Shown: in pieces, positions 1 through 9,800 of the stretch
Position numbering within the stretch: position 1 is the stretch's first letter
Layout: the number at the start of each line of letters is the position of its first letter
Position numbers and translations under genes: made by a program
The notes under the pieces: model-generated
Databases searched by the model: none
What the model was told of the DNA's origin: nothing
The model's input: the letters and a program-made list of their open reading frames with translations, nothing else
DNA from: Thinopyrum elongatum
Lineage: Eukaryota; Streptophyta; Magnoliopsida; Poales; Poaceae
NCBI GenBank assembly: GCA_011799875.1
Contig: CM022301.1
Location: forward strand, 322,604,929 to 322,668,928
DNA length: 64,000 bases
Direction of reading: 5' to 3'

Positions 1-425
1 GCGCTCCATCCCGAAAGTCCTCTCCTTATTTTTTCTAGGTCAAAAGACCTTATGTACCAGAAGATGGGCACCAGAGGTGGGCCTGGGCCTCCACTACCCA
101 CCAGGGCGCGCCTGGAGGGGGTGGCGCTCCCTGATGCCTAGTGGGCACCTGGGTGGCCCCCTCTGGTATTTCTTTTCTCCAATATTTATTATATATTCCA
201 AAATAATTCTTCGTAAAATTTCAGCTCATTTGGAGATGTGTAGAATAGGTATCTCTGACAAAGCTTTTTCAGGTCCAGAATTCCAGCTGCCGGCATTCTC
301 CCTCTTTGTGTAAACCTTGCATATTATGAGAGAAAAGGCATTAGAATTACTCCACAAAGTGTTATATTGCATAAAAACACTATAAATAACAGTAGGAAAA
401 CATGATGCAAAATGGACATATCAAT
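1..425. other. Unassigned repeat-like DNA
   Basis: A GC-rich stretch (about 61-170) is followed by an AT-rich one. The composition resembles the transcribed part of a Gypsy LTR, but neither LTR end nor a TSD is visible. I see no credible gene; the 78-aa open frame starting at 77 has no recognisable domain. Confidence 0.3.
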
Positions 426-499
426 AACCCCAAAACGATAGTGGCAAATCAGTAAGAGACATCATAGAAAGCACCATATCCAATAGAGTACGATTACGA
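426..499 (-). repeat. Short Copia pol (integrase region) fragment
   Basis: This stretch of about 74 bp closely matches 20222-20297 in this same window, which lies inside the integrase-coding part of the Angela-type Copia element E2. Both are in the same antisense orientation. No LTR or other pol segment adjoins it, so it is an isolated relic, too short to carry function. Confidence 0.7.
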
Positions 500-513
500 A
501 TTGATGCAAATTT

Positions 514-656
514 GCATCTCCAGGTGTTGTATTTTACATCTCCTGGAGGAGATGTTGTAATTTTTTTGCCTCTACATCATCTGTTAAAGGTGGGTTTTTG
601 GCCTGGAAGATGTATAAGTTAGTTAGTTTTGCATCTACATCATCTATTGGAGATGC
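514..656. repeat. Possible small MITE or foldback sequence
   Basis: The outer ends form a short inverted repeat: GCATCTCC at 514-521 and GGAGATGC at 649-656. The motif gcatctacatcatc occurs again internally. This resembles the ends of small PIF/Harbinger-type MITEs. A clear 3-bp TSD is not visible, so the assignment is weak. Confidence 0.3.
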
Positions 657-974
657 TCTTATGATCTCAAAATGAATCCCCTCTAAGTTTACATGCGGCG
701 GGAAAAAAAGATTGGACGTAAGGGGAAGAAACCCTCGACGCTCTTGACCACGGCCGAAGGACATTTCCAATGCCATACATCAAATTGGATCTGCATATAG
801 TGGATAGAGAAGCGGCCGCCCAACCCTATGCTCTAACTGTCCGCCTTATTTTGAATGAATATTTCACAAATAGACGATATTCTTACAAATAGAATGAAAT
901 TTAAGCAAGTTTCATATATTACATGCAAGCCGTGCACTACTTAACAAGTTCAATCAAAATTTTAAAAACCTAAA

Positions 975-1620
975 CAAAACTTCGCAGGGTACCCGAAAGT
1001 GACCAGGTAGGCATGGCCTCAGAGGTCGTCGGCACCTTGGTCGCCATCCGGTATGTCTTCATCGTTGTTGTCGTTGTTTTCATCATCCTTCCAGTGGCTG
1101 GCGACCTCCCAGGGGTAGCAGGAGCCCTGATCTGCTGCTTTTGTGCACTCGCGGTGCAGTTGCTCCGCCTCACGCAGACTACCGGCCACGTCCGGCTCGT
1201 GACAAAGTTAGGGCATGGGCTCCGGCCCACGCCGCCCGCCCTTGTCCTTGTCCTTGTCAGCGGGGGCACGGGCATCACGCTCGGGCTCGATCAACCTAAT
1301 CTTGTAGAGCTGGTCGTTGATCCAGCGTCGGCGATGGGAGGACATCTATGTGATGGTCGTTGACCAATCCTCAACCCAGGCCAACGCGAGCTCTGGGTCA
1401 GCGCGCACCCGGTCCGGCACCACGTCCGATGTCGCGAAGGGCGAACGGTGTGTCGCGTTGCGTTGATGCGCTCCTCCTCAACTGTCACCTTATCAGAAGT
1501 CATCCTGGTGCACGAGGATGAGGCACCGCAGCCGTGACTGAGGTAGTGAAGAAGGCGACCGCGTGTGTTGGTGATTGTCAGGCAGAGTACCTCCTCCTCC
1601 TTCACGACGGACATGCGCCA
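975..1620 (-). pseudogene. Broken TE-like ORF, minus strand
   Basis: Read on the minus strand, several frames share TE-protein character: a basic, charged N-terminal part below 1620, then an acidic stretch rich in Asp and Asn (about 1110-1020). Stops and frame changes interrupt it near 1362, 1210 and 1030. The GC content is much higher than in the flanks. I do not recognise a named domain. The layout (basic part, then acidic tail, AT-rich 3' side at 780-970) resembles ORFs carried by grass DNA transposons. The plus-strand open frame at 1013-1363 is its shadow and is hydrophobic by chance. Confidence 0.35.
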
Positions 1621-1698
1621 CCGGGGGTGGGGATGGTGGCACCAACTCCTTGCATCACCCGAATAGGCGCGGATGGGGACACCGGCTGGACAAGGTGC

Positions 1699-2430
1699 TG
1701 TTGGGAAACATAGTAGAAACTAATGGAAAATAGAGATCACTATGAAGATGGATACAAGATTAGAGCTAATCGTTACCAACTTGGAGTTGCAATGAAAGAA
1801 GAGTTGGTGAAGATCATTCTTGAAGTCCCTCAAACCGTCCCACAAACAGTCCCTCGTACGAAGATTGAAAGCACGATCTCTCTACGAGTTGCAGACGTAC
1901 GAGATCAGCAATCCGACAGCGCTTTGCTGTCCATAGCTTGACATTTCCGAAGAACTAGAAGTGGGAGGAGCAGCCTTGTGGCGAGATCAACTTTTATGGA
2001 TAACGAGAGAACAAGGAAGAGGTGCAGCCCTTGCGAAGAAATTGTGTTCAAAAGATGGGCTGCTATATATATAGGTGCAGGGGAGGGGCAACCACCTTGG
2101 AGGAGGAGCTCCCTCCTCTAGGGGCGGCACACTAAGGGGTGGGCCACTCCTGAACCCTAGCCGGACAAAGCATGGCTTGGGCGCCAAGGCTAGGAGGGGC
2201 GCCCGCTTCTTGGGCCTCTTAGGCCCATGTGGCCAACACCTATAGGCCTTGCCTATAGTGGTTGACCCAGGGCGCCTCCTACACCTCTGGGATGTTCCAT
2301 TCCAAAGATTTTTTGGAACCCTCCCACATTATTTTGTGTTCAATCCGGAACTTTTCCACTCTTCCGGTTTAATCCGTTTTTCCTTTGAAACACTTCCCAT
2401 TTTTAATCCAAAGCTTTTTCGGAACTAGAA
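1699..2430. repeat. Truncated LTR-like fragment
   Basis: It starts with TGTTGGGAAACATAG, which resembles the terminal sequence of Triticeae Copia LTRs in reverse orientation. It holds a TATA-like stretch (about 2063-2075) followed by a GC-rich transcribed-type region, as LTRs do. The other end and a TSD were not found. The phrase gaactagaag..gaggagcagcc occurs both at about 1952 and at about 2423, which may mark a local duplication or an internal deletion boundary. Confidence 0.4.
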
Positions 2431-2473
2431 GAGAGAGGAGCAGCCAAGGGTGATTCAGTTAAGCAATATGAGA

Positions 2474-2966
2474 TGGGAGAGGCCAAAGGAGGAATGGGTT
2501 AATCTCAACACACATGGTTCATTTGTGCAAATAAATGAGATTTCGGACAGTGGTATGATTATGCGTGATCATAAGTGCGATGTAGTGTTCAGTGCACCGC
2601 AACCATTTTATTAACTCTTGGGATGCCCTTGAGTCTGAGTTATTTGCTATCAAATATGGATTTCCGCTTTCATTATAGTGGAGTCAACGTCCCATCACCA
2701 TTGAGTATGATTGCTTGGAGACTATAAATTTGATAAAACGGAGATATGGACATGTCATGTTATAGATTCATTGTTCGTGAGAACCAACAACTCATGGTAC
2801 AACGAAATCTCAAAATATTGTAAACCCCCTATTGGCAGCTTATGGTAGGAGCACTGGCTGCACTATGGTGTGGCTCGGGCCAGGCCTTGATGAGGTCGTT
2901 AAACAATGTAACTCTGGTGGTAGCCATGTTACGTGAGTAATATTAGTAATTTTCCGGAAAAAAAAC
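2474..2966 (+). pseudogene. LINE 3' end with decayed RNase H domain
   Basis: Translation from 2474 gives a run typical of the RNase H-like domain (RVT_3) at the C-terminus of plant L1-type LINEs: an opening W..P..WVNLN, then GSF and SGMIMRDH. A stop falls at about 2614. The following homology (SELFAI, then IEYDC) is in a shifted frame to about 2760. The first catalytic Asp of the usual N-T-D-G motif is His here. The segment ends in an A-rich tail (about 2957-2966), as expected for a retroposed 3' end. It is non-functional. Confidence 0.6.
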
Positions 2967-4969
2967 AACAGACCACGAGAACTCATTAAGAGTATGCACT
3001 ACAAGTCAATCTTAGGCTCTTAGCAGTGCTACATATAATCATTGACTTGAAAGGGAGAGAAATAAAAAAAAATGCATATCTTCTCTTGGCTAATAAATGT
3101 GCTCTTAGTAAGGAAGATCATGTAACTCTCCCCATTTATGTAATGCTACATCCACTAGATAATTCCTCGCGCATTGCTGCAGGATAGTATGATGGTTTTA
3201 GTTGATTCGACGGGTACAGTCTGGAGGACGTGCTGATCCGCATTATATGTCTCCACGTTAATAAGGATTTAGCACAAACATCTTGTTTGCTCCAATGTAA
3301 CATCGTCAAACAAAACCAATAAATTCCATCCAGTTATTTAGTCATTAGTACATTGCAACAGGAAACAAAATAAGGTAATATAAATCGCACCAAAAGTTTC
3401 ATTATCAAATGCAATATAGGTTGGAGTAAGAGCAAGTAGTGAGCAACCACCGGACACCATTGAAATGTACAATGCGAGATTGTGTTCTTATATCATGTAG
3501 TGTTTTCCTGACTGTAAGAGACAATAGAATGTATTTTGTTTCACCAAAATAAGACTATAGAATGTACTTTTTCCTAAGGATAATACAATGTAGGTATGAA
3601 CTATACATTAAGGTAAACTCTGCAAAAAATTACCTTATTGCATGACTGTACATGAATGGTCAGATTCCACATGAAGGTTAAAACAATATCATTACTTAGA
3701 ACATTGCATACCCTGACTAAAAATAACGAACATAAATTGCAAGATGTAAAACACAGGCAAGATATTTCGTGTGTAGTTCCTGTATAATATGGTGAGTATA
3801 AGATCTAAAAGGAAGCGAATGTGCCACTTGAGCTGTTAACAACATACTATAAATCATTAATTTGTGGGCACTCAAAGTGATATTTGTACAGATAACAAAG
3901 AGAATGATAGTCTTTCGGGTCACTCAAGAAAATGCAATGGTTTTTTCGGTAATGAAGAAAATGCAATAGTTGACAATCCATGATGTAATCAGTTGAACTT
4001 ACCTTTCGAATAACGCACTACCTAGCCTCCATAACAACTGATGAGATTATAAAGTTGTTTCTATAGTGGAAACATGTGGTAGTAGTGGGTTAGTGATAGT
4101 AATCCCGTGAGTCTCTGTAGTGGAAACATGTGCTATGGCATGCATTTGTTAACTCTGTTGTAACACTTTTTTCTCTCTATCTTAATATAACAAATTATCG
4201 ATGCACTGAGCTCCTACGGACACTTCAAAATTTCCACAAACAAAACCAAGAAATGACTCAAAACCACATAAAGGGTCATGAATTATTACTGAGAAATAGA
4301 CCAAATTAAGTAGACGAAAAAAATAAGTACAATAACACACGATCTTATCTCGATGAAGAAACAAAGAAAACAATTGCAGGAGCGCATGCTTTCAAGGCGG
4401 AATTAACATGCATGACACACAAGCAGATCCAAAGGTTTGACAAAGACAGTATCCTACCGGCATGCAAGACATGCGGCGATACTAAATCCCATAGAACTAA
4501 GTTGTTACAGATGATTCAACCGACATCGAGCCTGCTCCAAATTTGCTAATCCAGATCAAATATGCAATCTGAGCAAGACCCTATCCAACTCTAGATCAAA
4601 GAGTGTGTGTGGATCTACAACAGCGGTAGCAACATAATAATAATAGTATGATGCATGCATGGATCAATTTATCATAGTATTTGTGATACTACAGATGTGA
4701 ACTTGGGGTGAGCATGTAGTGCATAGGATAAGGGGCATCATACGTACTTTATATTGAGAATATTTAGAACAGAGCATGGTGGAGTCATCGACATTGACAT
4801 GGACCTAGTCCAGAACTTCTGATGTCCACCCTGCATCAATGGCAAGAGATGCTCGTCGTTCGAGGTGCAGCCGCTTACTACCTTTATCATTGCACATAAG
4901 AAAATATGAAATGGAATGAAAGATGCGAACAACAAATGTCAAAATATCTTCTGCAAAAGATCCTAGAGT
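2967..4969. other. Gene-free AT-rich intergenic DNA
   Basis: I see no gene, LTR, RNA gene or clear repeat here. Open frames are short, AT-driven and without recognisable domains. Occasional A-rich and T-rich tracts could be old retroposon tails. Confidence 0.5.
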
Positions 4970-5423
4970 TCATGTTGTTATGATATATACCCGCATCTTG
5001 ACTGGAATACTGGTAGGTTCAACACCTTCCTCCAGAGCGGGCAGCAGCTCCTCACACCATGAGAGGGTACTCCAGGGTCTAGGCCATTCATGCCCTCGAG
5101 GCTGCAGTCGATGGCGGCCTGAACAACCATCTGGCGTCACCAGTGCATGCAACACAGGTCTCGCCAGCCACCACTGAGTCGATGTAGCGGCCGACGAATG
5201 TGGGGTACTCCACCAGCACGTGTGACAGCATGCTGCGGATCTCCTCGGCTGGCCCGACACCGTCAATGCATAGCCTGCCGTTGTGCCGGAACATGTGCAG
5301 AGACCGCACGGTTTTGCGCAGTCCAGGAACATGGTGTGACGTGGCCAACAGAGATGGGGCGACGGGGGTAGATGGAATAAGGCCGTTGACGCAGGAGGCG
5401 AGAGGATCCTCGTAGTAGGCCAT
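4970..5423 (-). pseudogene. BAHD acyltransferase 5' gene fragment
   Basis: The minus strand encodes the N-terminal part of a BAHD-family acyltransferase, an acyl-CoA-dependent cytosolic enzyme class (transferase family PF02458). The closest resemblance is to the benzyl alcohol O-benzoyltransferase/hydroxycinnamoyltransferase type. The run LVEYPTFVGRYIDS followed by ETCVACTGDARW is the conserved region ahead of the active site. EAAIDCSLEGMNGLD and then EELLPALEEGVEPTSIPV follow in other frames, so there are at least two frameshifts between about 5170 and 5030. The fragment stops before the catalytic HXXXD motif, and the DFGWG motif is absent from the window. No intron or remaining exon was found. 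It is a dead, truncated copy, perhaps moved here by a transposon. Confidence 0.7.
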
Positions 5424-5642
5424 GGCAGAAGTGCACCGAATGGGTATTTAACGTAGGAAACTGAAAAGATGAAACGGATGGGAAACCAATTGATGGAAAC
5501 GGATGGGTGAATGCCTCAATCAGTTTTAGGTGCATTTGTTGTTGTAATTGTGATTGGGAGAACACGGTCGTTAGTGGCGGAACATAAAAAACTATCAGCA
5601 GCGAGTCAATGCGATGTTATTTACGTATGCGCTGCTAGTTGG

Positions 5643-6111
5643 TTCACCAAACTTAAGTAGAGAAAGTGATGTTACCCGGTTAAAATAGTACTAATGTCCT
5701 GGGAGCATGCATGTAGTGGGCCACAATAGGCTGGTGAAAGAGAGAAATAGTGAGGGAGATGTAGTTGTCATGGTGAGATTATTGTAACTGAAGTGGTGAT
5801 ATGGCAATGCTGATGTGGACAATCTGCATGTTGAGAGAATGCCTTGTAGTGGGGATGAGCTTCTTAAGAATGTAAGGTTCACTGAAATTAAGTAGAGAAA
5901 GTGATGTTACTCGGTTAAAAATAGTACTAATGGCCTGGGAGCATGCATGTAGTGGGCCACAATCGGCTGGTGAAAGAGAAATAGTGAGGAAGAGGTAGTT
6001 GTCATGGTGAGATTATTGTAACTGAAGTGGTGGTATGGCAATGCCGATGTGAACAATCTGCATGTTGAGAGAATGTCTTGTAGTGGGGATGAACTTCTTA
6101 AGAATGTAGGA
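5643..6111. repeat. Tandem duplication, two copies of about 235 bp
   Basis: Copy 1 is 5643-5877 and copy 2 is 5878 to about 6111. Both begin ttcac and run almost base for base through aagtagagaaagtgatgtta, the gcatgcatgtagtgggccac block and the final ttcttaagaatgtagg. Differences are scattered substitutions and small indels. I found no coding content in either copy. Confidence 0.9.
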
Positions 6112-6388
6112 TTAGTTACCTATATTTTTCTAGTTTGATATTAACTATCCCATAATTTTAGGAGCATGCATTTATTGATTGTTAGATGTAACACTAAATG
6201 ACAATCCATTGCATACAATGCTTCTTTGTCTTCTTCAAATGACATGTTTTTCTTTTTGCAAGAATCAAATGGCATGCATTGCATAAGAAAAAACCCATCT
6301 AATCGACCATTGGATACTTTTTTTAGGAACCAGCGATTGGATGGATATTAAGAAGATCACATTTTGCTTCACCTACATCATATCAACA
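6112..6388. other. AT-rich upstream region, no gene
   Basis: Nothing coding is visible. It lies in the distal upstream region of the SCAI-family gene, beyond the retroposon cluster. Confidence 0.5.
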
Positions 6389-6458
6389 ATTCAACTAAAT
6401 AATTAAAAAACAATATAACTTTCTTTGGGGAACAAAAAAAACCATTCAACTAAGTAAC

Positions 6459-6632
6459 ATTTTTTTTTAACCTCACACTGAACAAATATCGTCCGAAAAC
6501 CTGAAATAGTAAATCCATAAAAATGCGAGCTCCAGTGACAAGTCAAGGACTTGAACCCTCCACCACAAGAAATCTAATCATTTTTTCTTTTGAATTTAGG
6601 AATCTAACCATCTAAGCTACGCTAAGTTTGCA
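6459..6632 (-). mobile_element. tRNA-derived SINE (Au-like), minus strand
   Basis: The element is flanked by a perfect 15-bp direct repeat, attcaactaagtaac, at 6444-6458 and 6633-6647. Its tail is the T-run at 6460-6469 on the plus strand, an A-tail on the minus strand. On the minus strand it starts with a tRNA-like sequence: an A-box-like segment around tagatggttaga and a B-box-like gggttcaagtcc. The body (gctcgcatttttatggattta and following) resembles the Au SINE family. It lies about 230-400 bp upstream of the SCAI start codon. Partial copies of the target sequence also occur at 6389 and 6664. Confidence 0.7.
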
Positions 6633-6865
6633 ATTCAACTAAGTAACTTTTTTTTTTGAGAGGTTCAACTAAGTAGTGCATGGAAAGCCCACCGAAGCAA
6701 AACTATGTAAAAAAATCGGGGAGCCTTGGGCTTGGGCTGGGCTCCAAGCTAACGGAACAGAACGGAACGGAGAAAGGAAAGAAGACGGCGATGACTCCAG
6801 TCTCCAGCACAACTGTACAAGGCAACTCCGGGGGAGGGGAACGAAACGCATCCGGCGGAGCTACC

Positions 6866-9800
6866 ATGGCTTCGTCGCCGCAGCAAGGCCAAGGCCAGGT
6901 CCAAGGCGGCGGCGGCGTCTGCCCGGCGGAGCAGTTCTGGTCGCTGCTGGACAAGGCGGACCGGCGCTTCGCCCGGGTGCGGGACCTGCCCCTCTTCGGC
7001 CGCCAGGAGCCCGCGGAGTACGGCAAGGCCTTCCGCATCTACACCCAGCTGTGGCGCATGCAGCAGGAGCACCGGCACCGCCTCCTCGACGCCGGCCTCC
7101 GCCGCTGGCAGGTCGGCGAGATCGCCGCCCGCATCGCCCACCTCTACTACTCCCAGTACCAGCGCACCTCCGACACCGCCCTTCTCTCCGAGGCCTTCGT
7201 CTTCTACCACGCCGTCCTCGACCGCGCCTACTTCCTCGACGACCACCTTGGGGCCTCCACCAAGCACCTGCGCTTCCTCGCCAGGTTCCTCCTCGTCGCG
7301 CTTATCCTCTCCCGCCGCGCGCAAACTGTGCCCCGCCTCGCCGGCCAAATCCGGACGCTCCTCGACGAATCCAAGAAGACCCTCCAGGTCCAATTCAATT
7401 CTTCTCTCTTTTGTTTCCTTCCCCGCTTCCCGATCCCGATGCAATTAGCTCGCTCTTCATTCACTGGCTCGAATTAAGAAGATGAAATGTCGCAGGAAGC
7501 TGATTACAGGGAATGGAAGCATGTCGTGCAAGAAATCACGAGGTTTCTAAAGGCTGACTCGCCCTTCATGAACAAGAGACCTCTCAGGTACAGCTATGCA
7601 TTTGATCCTCCCCCGGAAACTCTTCCGACCATCCCACCTACAGTCAAGAAGCGCGGTCTGCTCTTAAGCGATGCCATCCTATGCAGCTATTATCATAACG
7701 AGGTAATGCTTCCTCGGTTTCTCGCAGTCAGATGCATTGTAGGCTCTTTAATTTTTACTAGCGGAACATCATGTCTCTATGTGTTCCCTTCAGGTCAAAT
7801 TTACCGACCTCACTCTAGACACATTCAGAATGCTTCAGTGTCTTGAATGGGAACCATGTGGTTCCTTTGCACAAAACAATGGTTACAGCGCCCATGATGA
7901 AAGCGGGCAAAATCACCCCAATCTCCTGAAAGATCTGAGAGACGCTGCGTTGCCCCCGAACCCACTGAAAACAGTTCTCTATCGCCCCTCGGTGCCACAT
8001 TTCCTGAAGGTCAGTTTCTCATTTGGCATCTTGTCAACTCAATGTTTGATTTATTGTCTTCGTCCTTAATATACACACTGTTCATTGTTACTCAATGCAC
8101 TGGTTTGGTCCTAGGAGAAAACCTGTGGACCAAGCTCTTCAGATAAATTTCAAATTAGGAAGTGAAAGTGTAATGTGTAAATGGCTGCCAGTGTATGTTT
8201 CTTGGAATGATCAGAAACGGGCTAGTAGGAGAATTGAAAAAAGTAGGGAATTCTGCAAGATATGTACAGATGCTACTAACTAATCTGAATTACGTGAAGA
8301 GGAAGCATCATGATGACTTGGTGGGGAAGATAATGCAACTAAACTGATTCTGTTTGTTGATTTGTTCCATTGTCGATAATACCATCCTCTCCATAATCCG
8401 CCCATGATAACCAACAGTCCTTTCTTGATTCCTTTACAACCATAGCAGTTAGGAATTCTAACCCGAAATATATTTGAGGCATAATGGTATTAGTGATTCC
8501 TGGGGTGCTATGCTATGCAAATGATGCAATAAAGAGATGATTGCTGTTGAATAGAATGGCAATGTTTGGTGCATGCCCTCTGGGGCCTCCTCTCATCCGC
8601 GCCCTCCTTTTACGGTCGAACATCCAAATTCTTTTTCTCTTTCACTTCACAAGAAAACATAGTTATATGAACTCCTATGTTTACACCATTTTATCCTAAA
8701 TGAAATATTTGCCTGGATAAAAAACATTTACGATTGAAATTCAGGTCCTTGCCACCAAATGTGAGGAGCTCCCATTGAACTCTATGATGTTGATATACCT
8801 TTCGGCTGCAGGTTGGTGCCCTAGGCTTGTGGAACTAAAATGTTATCAGCTGTGTGTTAGGGAGTCATTCTAGTTAGCATTCAAATATGATAATTTCTTT
8901 CAGGTGAGGTGGGATCCTCTGGACTTGGTCCCGATACAAGCGAGAGGGTTGTGAACAGCTTTAGTCAGTTTGACATATCTAATACCAGGGCCGTCACTTC
9001 AAAGGAAGATAACGAACCATGTCTTTGGTTAGGTTGCCGTGAAGGCGAAGGTATTTTTTTGATTCTGAGTTCATTCAATTATGTTCCATGTCTCTAATGC
9101 AATACATAACTAGTTTCACAATGCTGCGTTCATGCGATTATGTTCAATATCTCTAATGCGGTACAGAACTATTTTGATGGCATATGGTTGTTTGAAGTTG
9201 CCTTTATACAGACTTAAGTATGTATATGTGTTTTTCAAAAGAAGTGCATTGTTTCTGATACATGTTCAACATCTAGGCTCAAACTGCATATACCCTTGTG
9301 ATCTGATCCCGTTTACAAGGAGACCTCTCTTTTTGGTGATTGACAGTAACATCAGCTATGCATTTAAGGCAGGTTTGTTTACTCTTTTTTTTTTGCTGCC
9401 ATATCTATTATTCTGGCTAGTGAATACTGAATATATATTCTTAGTGGAAGTGGAGTATCTATGATCGGTGGATGCTTCATACGGAATATTGTATTGCTTC
9501 CTTGAGATAAAGCAGAGGTTATTATTGGGCCCGCTCATATGCAGATAGGCAAGCTTATATTTTAATACTCTCCCTGATACTCCCTCCGTTCGGAATTACT
9601 TGTCTCGGAAATGGATGTATCTAGAACTAAAATACGTCTAGATACATCCATTTCTGCGACAAGTAATTCCGAACGGAGGGAGTACATATTAATTGTCACT
9701 CACTTAGTACAACTTTAGACAAAGTTCTACTAAGTGAGCGACAATTAATATGGATCGGAGGGAGTAAGATTTTAAAGTTCTGTTCAGATTTGATGCTTTT

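Noticed and set aside
1013..1363. A hydrophobic plus-strand frame that looks like a small membrane protein
   Set aside because: It is antisense to a more plausible TE-like minus-strand coding relic, with no homology recognised.
6749..7444. A 231-aa minus-strand open frame across SCAI exon 1
   Set aside because: It is an antisense shadow of a GC-rich, codon-biased exon, with low-complexity Glu/Gly/Val-rich content.
9132..9464. A 110-aa open frame around SCAI exon 6 as an independent gene
   Set aside because: Only 9277-9368 matches the SCAI family; the flanks are intron sequence with splice sites at both borders.
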